A stretch of 64,000 nt of DNA from the NCBI GenBank assembly GCA_021234155.1, contig JAJEKV010000005.1, forward strand, positions 22,459,584-22,523,583. Reading direction: 5' to 3'. The notes beneath the pieces are model-generated. The model had not been told where the DNA came from. It saw only the letters and a list, made by a program, of their open reading frames with translations, and ran no database searches. A program made the translations under genes and the position numbers. This DNA is from Isoetes taiwanensis (taxonomy: Eukaryota > Streptophyta > Lycopodiopsida > Isoetales > Isoetaceae). Below are positions 44,039 to 54,517 of the stretch, in pieces; the first letter of the stretch is position 1, and the number at the start of each line of letters is the position of its first letter.

Positions 44039-45940
44039 CAGCACCTATACTTTCCTACCACCTGTCCAGCTTGGATGGTGGATTTTCTCGGGCTGGCTCT
44101 GCTGGGTCCCTGGTACCATTTTTTCTTACCTCTTCCTTTTTTTCTTTCAATCACCTTCCAACCTTCCTCTTCCTTATCAAGGATCTCTTCAATTATCTGA
44201 TCAAATTTGGTGTTCTCCCATTGAGGGAGGTCAGGAGGTTTAGGCCTAGAAAGGAAGATGTCACCTGTGTCAATTTTGACAGAGATGTTAATATTCTCCA
44301 GGGTGACCACCATATCCTTATTAATATTGAATTTCATTTGGGGTTCATGCCCATTGGATTCCATATTCCGAATCAAATTCATATTCCCATTTCTATTACT
44401 GTTCATATCCTGACTATGAGAGTTATTCCCATTGAGATCCCTTTCCTCCTTTTTTCCTTTGGGGACCCAAACTCGTCTCATCTCCTCCTGATGCACAGGG
44501 CCCTTATTTTTTAGACTGGAAGTCAGGACAGGAGTTTTGGAGTAGGTAATCTTGAGATCCATAAACCCCTCAGCACTGATCCTAGTTTTGAGATTCCTAT
44601 GCCATTCCAAGAAATAGGCTTGGATATACAAACGGAAGGATAGTTGGTTTGAGGTAGGCTAACCTCGAGGACCTCACCTAAGCAGCCAGAGATGGTATTC
44701 AAATGAGAACGGGTCCAGAACGCTGGGGGGAGGTTAGAGAAGGTAATCCAGGTGGATGTGCAGATACAGTCCTCCTTCCTGGGAATAAAGTCGGCAGTCC
44801 ATCTCATAATGTAAAATGGGGAGTTGGAGATGAAATCAAGTTTCCTTCTAAGAATAGAATGGACACTAATTTCATCTCTGCACACAACCTGGAAAGTCTT
44901 GTTGTCCAGCTTCAGAATAGAAAGAATTGGAATATGCTGATTCTTGGTTATCCAAAGCTTAACTTCATTCTGAGATGGGCATTTGATAGGAAAATGGAGC
45001 AGAATAGCTTTCCTGGAAAAATTGTCAATAGCCGAGAGATCCTGGACTTCAAAAAGATCGACAAAGTCACTGTTATACTTATTATTAGAACCAGAGAGCT
45101 TAGAAGAATCCAGAGAGACATCTTTCAAAAGCACATTTTTATAAGATAAAGGAGAGTTCAAACCTTTGGCTTTGTCTCCTTTACCAATGACCGGAACTGA
45201 ATTGGTTATCTTGTTATCCTTTGATTTTGTCTTTACTTCATTAAGCTCCAAAAGCTTGATCTCCTGGCAATTCTCGCAATCACAGGTATTGACCTCCATC
45301 GGATTGAAGAAGCCGTTACTATCTCTGATACTGCATTTTATAGCTTTCTTCTTGAGTTTTGTTTGGTAAACTTCCAGGGAGGTCGCCATCACTTTCGGAA
45401 TTTCTTCTTTCTTTAAGGTTGCTCTGAAATCCCTTCGGTGCCTTTCAATGACGTGATCTTCCGCCCCTTCCCATCTTCTGATCAGCCGGATGCTTGCTTT
45501 GGTGGCGCCCTTCAATTCGTCCCATCGGATAATGAGATCCTTAACCTTGGCTAGCATTTCGTCCATGGATGCTCTGAAAATACTATTTTTTAAGCTACAG
45601 CAGTCAGTTTCAGTATGCCCCTGTTTTACCGTTATGAGCTTGTACAGAGCAGTATCCATTTCTTGTGCAAACCCCCACATATTCCAAATCCAGTCTCTGT
45701 CATTGGCCCTCCCTTCTCAGTAATCTCTGTCCAACAAGACCTCTTCTTGAACCCCCATGCACACCGCCGCTGCACTTTCTGCTGGTCCTTGATTATTTCA
45801 AGCCCAATATGAATCTCTTTGAGCAGTTTCCATCCTTGGTCCCTTCTGTCATCTAGCCAGAAAATTTGGGTCCATTCTTCATCTTCTATGTTATCCTTCA
45901 CCCTGGAGGATCCAGCCCCACTGTTCTTGGCCTTCGTCAT
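44038..45940 (-). pseudogene. LINE ORF1 (nucleic-acid-binding protein), two frameshifts
   Basis: I chose the ATG at 45,940 (MTKAKNSGAG). Three frames succeed one another: 45,940-45,632, 45,680-44,523 and 44,631-44,038. The first has a DDRRDQGWKLLKEIHIGLE helix. The second has a basic KKKAIKC stretch, a Cys pair CDCENC, and a DUF4283-like region (FYIMRWTADFIPRKE, then TWITFSNLPPAFW) typical of plant LINE ORF1. The third is rich in N and then K, and ends in a KKGRGKKKW basic tail. ORF1 proteins bind the LINE RNA. The frame changes near 45,670 and 44,610 break it. The stop TGA overlaps the ORF2 start. Confidence 0.7.
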
Positions 45941-46207
45941 CGCCTGAGAGGTAACTATCGAAAAGGGGAAGACGCTTAAGGGAGCCGGAGAGACTAGAGC
46001 AGAGACAAAGAGAGGGCAGTTCAAGAACTTCCCCCTTTTGCCCCAGAAACTTAACTGAAACACCCTTCCCGAGGAACAGAGGGAAATCTAGAGAAAATAA
46101 CCCGTACGCCTCTGCCAAGAAACAGTCTAAAAACTCTAGAAAACTCTAAAAAAGCCTGACAAGGGGTGCCCAGAGCTGGCATTGAGTCCCAAGAATGCAA
46201 AAGAAAG

Positions 46208-46594
46208 CTAATTTGCAACTGAAAACCTCCAAACTACCACTTCGATATCACCAATAAATTGGGCTGGCTGCAGATCAAAGAAGGTTGCCCAGTGGTAGAC
46301 TGGTTCGATTCCAAATTCTGTGGGGACGTTCATGGTAAACAGATTTCTCTCAAATCTACCCCCCAGAAAGGGTTGCGAATTGTGAGCAGCAACTCTCAGG
46401 GAACCTGGCCTATCAAAACACAAGATGCAAAGAAAGAAGGTGTTGAATCCTATCCTACAGAAACCAATTCTAGATCTAGAAACTCTGGTAACCCTGATTA
46501 AATTCTCCACTAAATTGACAGAGCCTTGAAAATCTTCAGGGACTTGAGTGATTCCCAGACCCTGGAGAACAGCCTCGAGCAAGGCCTCATCCAT
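46208..46594 (-). CDS. Small ORF in the LINE 5' part (128 codons)
   Basis: Starts MDEALLEAVLQGLGI about 70 bp after the LINE 5' end and is open for 128 codons. I do not recognise it. A stop separates it from ORF1, which starts 270 bp downstream. It could be the true N-terminal part of ORF1 cut off by mutations, or a separate leader ORF. Confidence 0.35.
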   Translation of the reverse strand: MDEALLEAVLQGLGITQVPEDFQGSVNLVENLIRVTRVSRSRIGFCRIGFNTFFLCILCFDRPGSLRVAAHNSQPFLGGRFERNLFTMNVPTEFGIEPVYHWATFFDLQPAQFIGDIEVVVWRFSVAN

Positions 46595-46664
46595 TGGGTC
46601 TGGAGAATCCTCCCACAGTTCCGTCGGTGGCGCCCTTCGGGCGTCTAACGTTCATCCTTTTTTC

Positions 46665-46681
46665 CATTTTGTAAAAATTTC
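46665..46681. repeat. LINE target-site duplication, right copy
   Basis: Identical 17-bp partner of 39,838-39,854, at the 5' end of the LINE. Confidence 0.9.
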
Positions 46682-46708
46682 ATCTCTATAATATAAATAT
46701 GCCGCTTG

Positions 46709-48219
46709 TTAGTCACTATCTGTTGTGTCTATGTCTGGAACAGCATCTGGTGGATGATTGTCACTTTCTGTTGTATGAAATTGTTTGAGGCGAAAGCCAT
46801 TAACTAGTGTAGGTAATGGGGTGCCATCTAATTCGGCCAGCTTGAAAACGCTGGGTTGCACTACTTGAACAATTTGATAAGGACCAAGCCATCGAAACTT
46901 TAACTTGCCCGGAAAACTTTTGTAACGGGAATCATAAAGAAGACCCAAATCTCCTTCTTTGAATGTTTTTGTCTTAAGTCATTTGTCATGCAATGATTTC
47001 TGCAACTGTTGGCCATGAAGAACACGAATGTAAGCATCACGCCGAAGTTCATCCAACTGTTCCAATTGATAAACCCTTTCCTTGAGTGCAGCAGATGGAT
47101 TATGGGCTGTAGCAAGTTGAAAACGGAGAGTTGGAAGAATGTATTCAAAAGGCATGAGAGCTTCTTGACCATAAACCAGTTTGAAAGGAGTGTGACCAGT
47201 AGCTATTTTGAAACTAGTGTTGTAAGCCCAAAGAACAGTAGGCAACTTTTCCTGCCAATCTGTGCGTGAAGCGTCACAAATTTTCTTGAGAACTGTGATG
47301 AGTGTTTTGTTGGTACTCTCAGCCAAGCCATTTCCTTGAGGATAATAGGGTGTACTCTTCCGGTGTTGGATGTGAAGATAATCCGTCAGCTCCTTGATGG
47401 TATGGTTGACAAAATGCACGCCACGATCACTAACAAGTTCCGCGGGGACAACCAAAACGTGATGATGATGCGTGTAGAGAACCTTGGTCGTGGTCTTTGG
47501 CGGCGATGTTGTCGGGGAAGTGCACCTTCCGCCCATTTGGTAGCATAATCCGTGATGACCAAAATATAGCGGGCACGGGTGTGCCGCGCCGGTGGGTCCA
47601 TGGGCCCCACAAAATCCATACCCCATTTCTTTGAAGGGATGTGGCGCATGGCGGCCGGCGTCAAGGGAAGAGTCCGCCACGGGCCGTGGGTTTTCCCACA
47701 TCCGTGCGAGCGCCACACGCGTCGCGGCGTAAGCATGGGCATCTTTGAAGAGCGTGGGCCAGAAGTATCCTGCCAGAAGAATTTTGCGTGCCGTGGCGTC
47801 ACCACTAAAGTGACCACCACCAAGGCCGTCGTGAGCTTGGCGAACAATATCGGGCACCTCATGAGGGAGGACACAACGTCTGAGGACCATGTCTTTGCCG
47901 CGTTTGTACAAATGGCCTGCAACCATGGTATAGTCACGAACCTCTCTGAGAAACTGACGGTGGCGGGAGCGAAGCTTTTCTGGAGAGAGTGTCGGATCGG
48001 CAGGAGGAAGAGCACCAGTGAGAAGATATTGCTGAAAATTGTGAAACCAATGGGGCGTGGCCGTGACCAGGAACAATTGAGCATCTGGAAAGGCGTCAGA
48101 AACACCCGTGGAGGGATCATCCGTGTGGATGCGTGAAAGATAATCAGGCACCACATGAGATTTGCCTGCCTTATGAACAATTTGAAGGGAGGTTTAATTC
48201 TTTGCGAAGAAGGACCCAA
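46709..48219 (-). pseudogene. Gypsy integrase, frameshifted
   Basis: The zinc-binding part starts near 48,000 (HDGLGGGHFSGDATARKIL, then FWPTLFKDAHAY). The catalytic core continues first in a second frame with WGMDFVGPMDPPARHT and ITDYATKWAE (first Asp) near 47,630-47,520, and then returns to the first frame with ELVSDRGVHFVN (second Asp) and STPYYPQGNGLAEST (Glu region) near 47,440-47,310. The C-terminal part 46,948-46,709 has KFRWLGPYQIVQV, the GPY/F motif, and ends at TTDSD. Integrase joins the DNA copy to the host genome. At least two frame changes (near 47,700 and 46,960) break it. Some lie in GC-rich CG/CHG-dense sequence. Confidence 0.8.
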
Positions 48220-49374
48220 CGAGCAATGCGTCCCGTGGGCGTGGCTTTGTTGATCAAATAAAGAAGGGCTTGATGATCAACAAAGAACTTGATCTGGCTA
48301 CCCAACAAATAATGTCTGAAACGTTGGACACAAAAGACTAAGCCCAAGGCTTCCCGTTCCGTGGCAGAATAGTGCGTTCAGCAGGATTGAGTTTCCGGCT
48401 GGCATAGCGGATTGGTTTATCCGTGGTTTCATCATAGGCCTGAGAGAGAACAGCACCAATTGCAAAGGCAGAGACATCAAGATGAACATGGAAAGGCTTG
48501 TCCCATTGAGGAGGAACAAGGACCGGGCCCGAGGTAAATGCTCAACTTCAACCGAAGCGGCTTCCGCTTGGGAATTCCAAGCCCAAGTGGATTCATCACC
48601 CGTGAGTTTATGAATGGGATCAGCTATAGCTGCAAGTCCAGGAATGAAGGTGGAATAGTAATTTACCTTACCCAGGAAAGAGCGTGTCTCTTTGATATTA
48701 GACGGTGCTTGAGCTTTCAGGACACAACTGATTTTAGCGGGATCCGTGGTGATGCCTTCTTTACTGACCACATGACCCAACAGAACGCCTGAGGTGACGC
48801 AGAAGGTGCACTTCTCAGGATTGAGACTGATGCCAGATTCATCACATTTTTGAAAGACAAGCTCCAATTTGTCCAAGTGATCCTCCATGGAGCTGTAGGC
48901 AGAAAAATCATCTTGGAAGATCTGAAGAAAAGGTTTATCCTTCATAAAGTCGTGAAAGACAGAGAGCATGATGCGCTGAAAGGTTGAAGGAGAGTTTGAC
49001 AAGCCAAAAGGGACCACCTTGTAGGCAAAGGTGCCCCACGGGGTGGTGAAGGTAGTTTTGAGTTGATCTTCTTGCTTGATAGAAATTTGATTGTACCCTG
49101 AAAAACCATCCATGAAGGAGTACATCTCATGACCAGCAACTTCTTCAAGAACCTGGTCTGTGAAGGGAAGCGGAAAATGATCACGCTCCGTGGCTTGATT
49201 GAGTTTTCTGTAATCCACGCAAATGCGGATCTTACCATTGTGTTTGAGAGCAATGACGATGGGGCTCACCCATTCAGAATGTTTGACCTCATAAATCAGG
49301 CCAGCAGCCAAGAGTTTGTCAATTTCAGCCTTGACGCGGTCACGGTAATTTGGGTTGAGCCGGTACTGTCGTTG
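48220..49374 (-). pseudogene. Gypsy reverse transcriptase and RNase H
   Basis: The RT frame 49,311-48,298 is open. Upstream of its first Met the same frame reads back to the TAG at 49,375 (QRQYRLNPNYRDRV). Motifs are EWVSPIVIALKHNGKIRIC, YSFMDGFSGYNQISI with the first Asp, PFGLSNSPSTFQ, and FQDDFSAYSS with the catalytic DD near 48,907-48,912. FxDDFS in place of YxDD points to the Athila side of the Ty3 group. RNase H follows from about 48,560 in another frame, with HVHLDVSAFAIGAVLSQ near 48,470 and then a further shift near 48,370 before QRFRHYLLG. It copies the element's RNA into DNA. Confidence 0.85.
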
Positions 49375-51190
49375 CTAGATTGGGCGGGCATCAGGTTTGG
49401 TAGGAATGGTGAGTTCCCCCAATTCTTTTTTGATACCTCGAAGGTCTTTATAGCTCCAAGCAAAAATATGTTTGAATTTCTTGAACAGCGTCACAGCGCG
49501 TGCTTTATAAGTAGGTGGAAGTTTAGCAGCTAAGCGGATGGGTTGATTGTTTCCTATGTCCACTACTTCCACTTCAGGAGTTTGAATGTGAGGAACAACC
49601 TCCGTGTCCTGAACCTGATGAGCAGGAGGCTGAAGCATGATGGGAGGAGCAGCATTTTGCGTGGTGAAGAAAAGAGGCTGCTGAGCATCATCAAGCAAGG
49701 GTTGCTTCATGACGGCATGAACGTCAACTGTCTCTGAAGAAGAAAGTGGGTCAGAAAAATGATCAAGTCGTTGAATGCGATTGCAGGAAGCCAGGTAAGG
49801 GTCCAAAAGAGCTGCCACAGCCTGGTCCGGATCGAGCGTCATGTCACCCCAAGGATCAGCATACTCAGGATAAGATGAGAGAGGGAGACCCGTTGGAGGA
49901 GCTTGAACATGATAAATGTTTTGTGCTTCTTCAGAGTCAGTGTCAGAGATGGAAGGTTCAGCATTTTCGACAGAGATCAATTGGCCAGTTTCCAGATCCA
50001 TTGTGGCATTGAGATGGCCATCGGTGATAACAAGTTGGTCCGTGGCCCAGTAATGAATACTCTTAGCCTGGCGGAGAAAAGGTCGTCCAACCAGCATTTC
50101 ATAATCAACAGGATCTTCTCCGGCTTTCCAAACACCAAATTCCAAAGGGAATTTGAGATCACCAATGCTAATGTGGAGAAGAGGAGTGATGCCTTGAGGG
50201 CGCGTGATATGGCCATTTGCCAACTTGATGTCATAAGGGGCACGGTATAATTGTTTGATGCCCAATTGCTTTCGGAGTTTATCAGTAATGAGATTGACAG
50301 CACTACCACCATCAATTTGGACATGATTGATGTGCTGATTGCCCACCGTGGCATGCACCGTGGGTGTTGAAGTTGCAACAGCTCCAACCAGAACCGTGGG
50401 AAGAGGTAACTGATCTTTGAGAGCCGGACAAAGTTTCAAAATAGTGGCCAGGCTCAAAGGAATCTTGATCTTTGCAAGTTCTTCCTGAAGTTCCAAGGGA
50501 ACATGTGAAAAGGGGTCCGCAGGGTCCAATGGAGCCGGGGACTGTGGTAAAGAAGCAGAAACTTCTTTGAGAAGCCCGACCTCAGCAGCAATATTTGGAT
50601 ATGGTGAGAGAGCGCTGCATGGTGGATGATGACGGTCTTTGCCCGACGCCGCCTGAGCTCGCGTTGTGGCATGAACATTTGCCAGTGTTCGACCTTCCGC
50701 AGCCTGCATGAGTTTCAGAATACGTTGTCTCACTTTAGGCATGACGTGAGGCATAAGTTTGTCAAGATCAGGTCGCGGTGAACTTTTTATCATCGTCATG
50801 AGGGCGGTTTCACGGCAAAAAGCAAGTTGCGTGTCATGAGGAATGATGGTCAAAGGGCGTGAAGCTCGTGTGTGACGCTGAGACAAGACCAATCAATTGA
50901 CCGTTGGGACGGGAGGGTTGAGAGCCCGATAAATCTCCTCCCGAGCTTGTTGATCCATAGGATTGGAAGTAGACGCACTTTGCCGAGGGCGCCGATTGTT
51001 GAGGCGGCCGAGGAGGTTTTCTCAAAAACAGCGGGGCAGGGCCCCCGTTTCCCGTTGGCCACCCGAGTTGATAAGCCGCGGAGACGAATGAAGCGGTTGA
51101 TTGGAACACGGAAGTTGAACTTGAACTTGAGGCGATTGAGGACACGCCGTGGTGGTGTGACCCCATTCATGACAATGATAACATTGAGCT
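49375..51190 (-). CDS. Gypsy zinc knuckle and protease, start of pol
   Basis: A CCHC knuckle (CYHCHEWGHTTTAC, C-x2-C-x4-H-x4-C) at 51,142-51,183 is in the same frame as the 505-codon ORF 50,892-49,375. That ORF carries the aspartic-protease core QIDGGSAVNLI (catalytic Asp at 50,311-50,313, residue 194) and YEMLVGRPFL (residues 264-273). The ORF ends at a TAG (49,375-49,377) followed in the same frame by RT, so a single amber codon separates protease from RT. The upstream limit is uncertain because the stretch 50,893-51,141 is only partly open in this frame. The protease cuts the Gag-Pol polyprotein. Confidence 0.8.
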
Positions 51191-51647
51191 TTTGAAGGAT
51201 CAAAGGGAGGACGGTTGCCTTGTCCCGTGGCTCTTTGAGATTCTTTGTTGTTGATATCTGCGGCTGTTGTTGAGTTGGATATTGCCGAGGCTGATATGAC
51301 TACCGTTGTTGAGGGGTGGTCCGGACTTGAAAGACCATTTTATTACGAAAAAAGGTGTAGGATGAGATCGCGTGCATTCTTAGTGGCATGATTGCACATA
51401 TTACATCTTTACAATGAGGAGGTCCATTGAGGCGTTGCATTCATTTGCCGGATGACCTTGATATTTACAAATAGTACACCGGATGTGAGTAGCGTTGTGG
51501 ATTTGCTTGGCGAGGGTGAACAGAGTTACGAGGAACCATGACGGGGGCATGAGCGGGAGTTCGCAGAGCAACACCCTAGAAGAAACATTGACCGAAAGTG
51601 ATTTACCGGGTCAATGGCCTGCTCGAGACTTGGGGCCTTGGTATTCG

Positions 51648-52703
51648 TCATGAGTCGAATGGCGGGAGGAAGGCCCCCGAAAACCAGACGAGGATCTGGC
51701 TTTGCGTGGGGTACTCCTGGAGTTTACTGACGAGAATGTGAAGACGGTCCGCAAAATCCCGGGCGGACTCCGTGGGCTCTTGTTGAAGATCATTGAGTTG
51801 CTTGAGGAGTAATTGATCATCGTCCGTGGTGCCGTAATGAGACAGAAAAGCAGTTTTCATTTCGTGCCAACTTTGTTTCCAGTGACTCTTATTGGCCATT
51901 AACCACTGATGAGGGGCGCCTCTGAGCGTGGTCGAAAAGATATGAAATTTGAGTTGGGGCGAAGCATGACCATTCAGAATGGCCAAGGCTTCAAATTCCT
52001 CCATGTGTGCCGAAGCACTCTGATCCAGAGGTTTGCCTTTGGTGTTGCCAAAAGTGGGATAAGTCAGCTTCAAATTATGAGTAGGAGATGAAGGCGGAAC
52101 TTGAGCATGGACAGGTGGATTTGGTTGAGGATATGCAGAAGCATAGAGAGGTGGAATTGCCTGAGACTGAGTGCAAGGTGGTGGGGCGGAAAAACCCGGT
52201 GGTCCATAAAAAGTAGCATCTGGTGGGGAAGGGCCTTGAGAGCCATCCTCATTGGGCTTGAGATCCGTGGTTTGATAAGCAGGAAGAGCGTGCTGAAAAG
52301 ATGGAGAAGTTGGAATGCCATGAACATAGGAAGGGCCAAAGGTGACATGATGGTAGCCCATTCCAGCAGGAGGAGAAGATGGTTGGGACAGCTGAGGGGT
52401 GTGACCTGAAGGGATATTTATGTAGGTGCTGTCAGGAGTCTGAAAATAATGAGGCGTGGGCTGAACAGGGGTATGTTGCGGAGACTGCGGTTGTGAGCAA
52501 TGGCGACACACAGGGGGAGACCCTGGTCGAGAATGAGCACGAGGGGTAGGAGGTGCCGACTGAGCGCGGGAGCGGATACGACCTCCCTCAATGTCATAAG
52601 CAGTGTCATACATATCCCGAACAGCCTCGCGTCGTTGATGGCGCTCCAGTCGAGCCGCCGTTTGGCAAAGAAGTTCTTCAGGAGTGAAACCTCGAGCAGA
52701 CAT
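51648..52703 (-). CDS. gag: Gypsy gag (351 codons)
   Basis: Starts at 52,703 (MSARGFTPEELLCQ), 42 bp inside the LTR, and is open for 351 codons. The first half is P-, Q- and S-rich. The second half has the retrotransposon gag core: LDQSASAHMEEFEAL, FHIFSTTLRGAPHQWL, WKQSWHEMKTAFLSHY, and then ESARDFADRLHILVSKL. It builds the particle. The frame is lost at 51,648 near SGAFLPP, and the following 460 bp up to the knuckle are only readable in pieces. Confidence 0.8.
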   Translation of the reverse strand: MSARGFTPEELLCQTAARLERHQRREAVRDMYDTAYDIEGGRIRSRAQSAPPTPRAHSRPGSPPVCRHCSQPQSPQHTPVQPTPHYFQTPDSTYINIPSGHTPQLSQPSSPPAGMGYHHVTFGPSYVHGIPTSPSFQHALPAYQTTDLKPNEDGSQGPSPPDATFYGPPGFSAPPPCTQSQAIPPLYASAYPQPNPPVHAQVPPSSPTHNLKLTYPTFGNTKGKPLDQSASAHMEEFEALAILNGHASPQLKFHIFSTTLRGAPHQWLMANKSHWKQSWHEMKTAFLSHYGTTDDDQLLLKQLNDLQQEPTESARDFADRLHILVSKLQEYPTQSQILVWFSGAFLPPFDS

Positions 52704-52724
52704 GATGGAAAGAAAAGAAAGATC

Positions 52725-52744
52725 AGACCCGGCAGCGGCGACAG
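52725..52744 (-). other. Candidate Gypsy primer-binding site
   Basis: Directly inside the 5' LTR the minus strand reads CTGTCGCCGCTGCCGGGTCT. After the first base it resembles the TGGCGCCGTTGCCGGGG-type plant Gypsy PBS with a few mismatches. I do not assign a tRNA. Confidence 0.5.
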
Positions 52745-53336
52745 TGTTTGGGGTCTGGGTTCGGGAACTCCTGCAAGACAGCCCTCTGTGAGGACCCTTG
52801 GATCTAACAGGAGAATCCGGGGACTATGTCACGCAGGATTTGCAAGAAGGAACAAGAAAAAGAGAAAATAAAGCAACAAGCACAATGAGATCACAATAAT
52901 AAGCTTCCTTGATGTCAATGAAGATACATGAGCTCTCGCAATGGAGAGAAAAACTGAACTGAGACAAGACTCAAAACTCATCTAAAAACTCATGTACTAG
53001 CTCTACTCATATATATAGTACAATGGCCTTTGGCCCAATATAGACACTCTGACTGATTTCGGTGCCGACTCCTGGAAGGAGGCCTGATTTGCAGGAATGC
53101 TGGCGGTGCCTCTTGAAAAGCCTGAAATCACGCTGACGCTGACACGGGCGGTGACGGGCCGTCACTTGTCTGAGCGCCGCCTCTTGTTGACGCCAGGCGT
53201 GGTCTTTGTCTGCGTGGTCTGCTTGGTCTTTTGCTGAGCCTTTGACGACTGACCCGCGCCTGATTGTGGATCCTTGGCCTTGACCTGGTCCGTCGTATGC
53301 ATGAATAGTCCTGTACCGGGAGGCACAGGACTAACA
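52745..53336 (-). repeat. Gypsy 5' LTR (592 bp)
   Basis: On the minus strand it runs from TGTTAGTCCTGTGCC at 53,336 to CCCCAAACA at 52,745. A TATA box (CTATATATATGAG) is at about 53,007-53,018, so U3 is about 312 bp and R-U5 about 280 bp. Only the R-U5 part is shared with the 3' LTR. Confidence 0.9.
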
Positions 53337-53341
53337 TAGTG

Positions 53342-53639
53342 CAACTTGTGGCATTGAGGCCGAGGCACAACATGTTTGAGCCGTCTGGCCCTCCATTGCA
53401 ACAGCATCAGATGAATGTCCAGCACACCCTATCTCTCTGACATCCATGCTATGTGCTAGTTTCAAAGCTCTACTCTTTGCAGCTCGTTTGCGTGCCAGTC
53501 GTCTCTTTCTAGCAGACTTAGTTTCATTGATGGGCGTCATGTATGAGGGGTTGTTGGCCACAGCAGGTGGTGTTTTTTGATTGGACTTCCCCATATAAAT
53601 CCTGACATGTCGCAATCTATACAATTTAGATGTTTGCAA
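53342..53639 (-). CDS. RepHel N-terminal region, copy B2 (first basic repeat)
   Basis: Carries RLRHVRIYMGKSN, then NPSYMTPINETKSARKRRLA and the KRAAKSRALKL helix: the first of three NPSY.TP basic repeats. It is cut by the Gypsy insertion after MPQVA and continues at 35,695. Nearly identical to copy C 63,040-63,338. Confidence 0.6.
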
Positions 53640-54073
53640 GGAGCCCTATACCGGATATTTGGCATGCATTCTAAGCATATGCTTATTAACTAAGACCTAA
53701 GCATGCATCAATCAAGCAACCTAAGATGGGATTTAGGACTCACCGCTGACGTATTAAGATTTTATCGCCCCTGTCAAGTGCGCAAGAGTAGAAGTGTGGT
53801 AAGATTTTGTCCCTCCCTCAAAGTGCAAGTGCGATGTATCCCCTATAAACGTCAGAGCACAAAAGAATATATTAAATATTATCAGATATCCAAAACACAA
53901 TGCTAAGCCTAAGCACATGCCAAAACAACATGAAGACAAAGTATCTTAAAGTGCTTTTGGGTTTATGGCTAAGTTGCATTATTGAGCAATTAAGTTGAAT
54001 TTGTGTAAAACAAAATGAAACTTTAAGATGGTCTTTTATTTTAAGAATGCTTAAACTTAGGCATTCATGCACA

Positions 54074-54517
54074 TTACATATCCAATCCATGTTGCATAAC
54101 GTATTCCATAAATAACGTAGCTTCCATAGCCTCCACAAACTTATGGACTCTCACAAAACCGCGTTTGCAAAAGCTAGCATGCATTTGTCTGGCAAAATTT
54201 TCAATATCTAGCTCAATTTTGACCTCCGGACGTATCTCAACTCCAAGCAACCCTAGGATTTCATACCACTCTCCAAAAACTTTCAAAACCCAAATCAGAG
54301 CCTTAATGTTCACTTGCATCCCATCATTCCCCAGTGCAACACTTTCTGCGGCTTCTTCCAATTCGCTCTTCCAATCCACCACCTCTGCTAAATATTGAAA
54401 GTATGCATCAAAATCATCGTCATCATCAAATCGTGGCAAGGCATGTCCATCTCTAAAGAATTGTGCCACAAGTTTTGGGTAAGAATCCCATGGAACATTC
54501 ACCACCACCATCTGCAT
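54074..54517 (-). CDS. Helitron accessory ORF, copy B2 (147 codons)
   Basis: Intact frame from MQMVVVNVPWDSYPK with the DDDDDFDAYFQYLAEVVDW acidic segment, a WVLKVFGEWYEILGLLG hydrophobic segment, and EAMEATLFMEYVMQHG at the end. Lacks the 8-residue insertion of copy A. Function unknown. Its start lies about 2.36 kb from the 5' terminus and about 0.45 kb upstream of the first RepHel repeat. The intact frame in two of the three complete copies (A, B2) argues that it was under selection in the source element. Confidence 0.6.
   Translation of the reverse strand: MQMVVVNVPWDSYPKLVAQFFRDGHALPRFDDDDDFDAYFQYLAEVVDWKSELEEAAESVALGNDGMQVNIKALIWVLKVFGEWYEILGLLGVEIRPEVKIELDIENFARQMHASFCKRGFVRVHKFVEAMEATLFMEYVMQHGLDM

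Larger units (their letters stand above)
39855..46664 (-). mobile_element. Full-length L1-type LINE inserted in the Gypsy element
   Basis: A 6,810-bp minus-strand element between perfect 17-bp duplications. It ends in A8 (39,855-39,862 on the plus strand) after a 3' UTR of about 500 bp, and starts GAAAAAAGGATGAACG at 46,664. It has an upstream small ORF, ORF1 with a DUF4283-like region, and ORF2 with endonuclease, RT and zf-RVT. ORF2 is broken by only one stop codon, so the insertion is young. It separates the Gypsy integrase end from the extra ORF. Confidence 0.9.
35701..53336 (-). mobile_element. Ty3/Gypsy retrotransposon (Athila-like) inserted in Helitron B2
   Basis: Bounded by TG at 35,701 and CA at 53,336, with the 5-bp duplication TAGTG at 35,696-35,700 and 53,337-53,341; copy C has one TAGTG at the matching place. 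Transcription is on the minus strand: 5' LTR, PBS, gag, CCHC knuckle, protease, RT, RNase H, integrase, a LINE insertion, an extra long ORF, and a partial 3' LTR. Without the LINE and one copy of its duplication it is about 10.8 kb. The shared 280 bp of the two LTRs differ at about five positions by eye, so the insertion is fairly recent. The RT motif FQDDFS resembles Athila-type elements. Confidence 0.9.

Noticed and set aside
47579-48136. 185-codon plus-strand frame opposite Gypsy integrase
   Set aside because: It is antisense to the integrase coding region in GC-rich DNA, where chance frames are long. No motif is visible.
51600-52703. Overlapping plus-strand frames opposite gag
   Set aside because: They are shadows of the gag frame with no recognisable domain.
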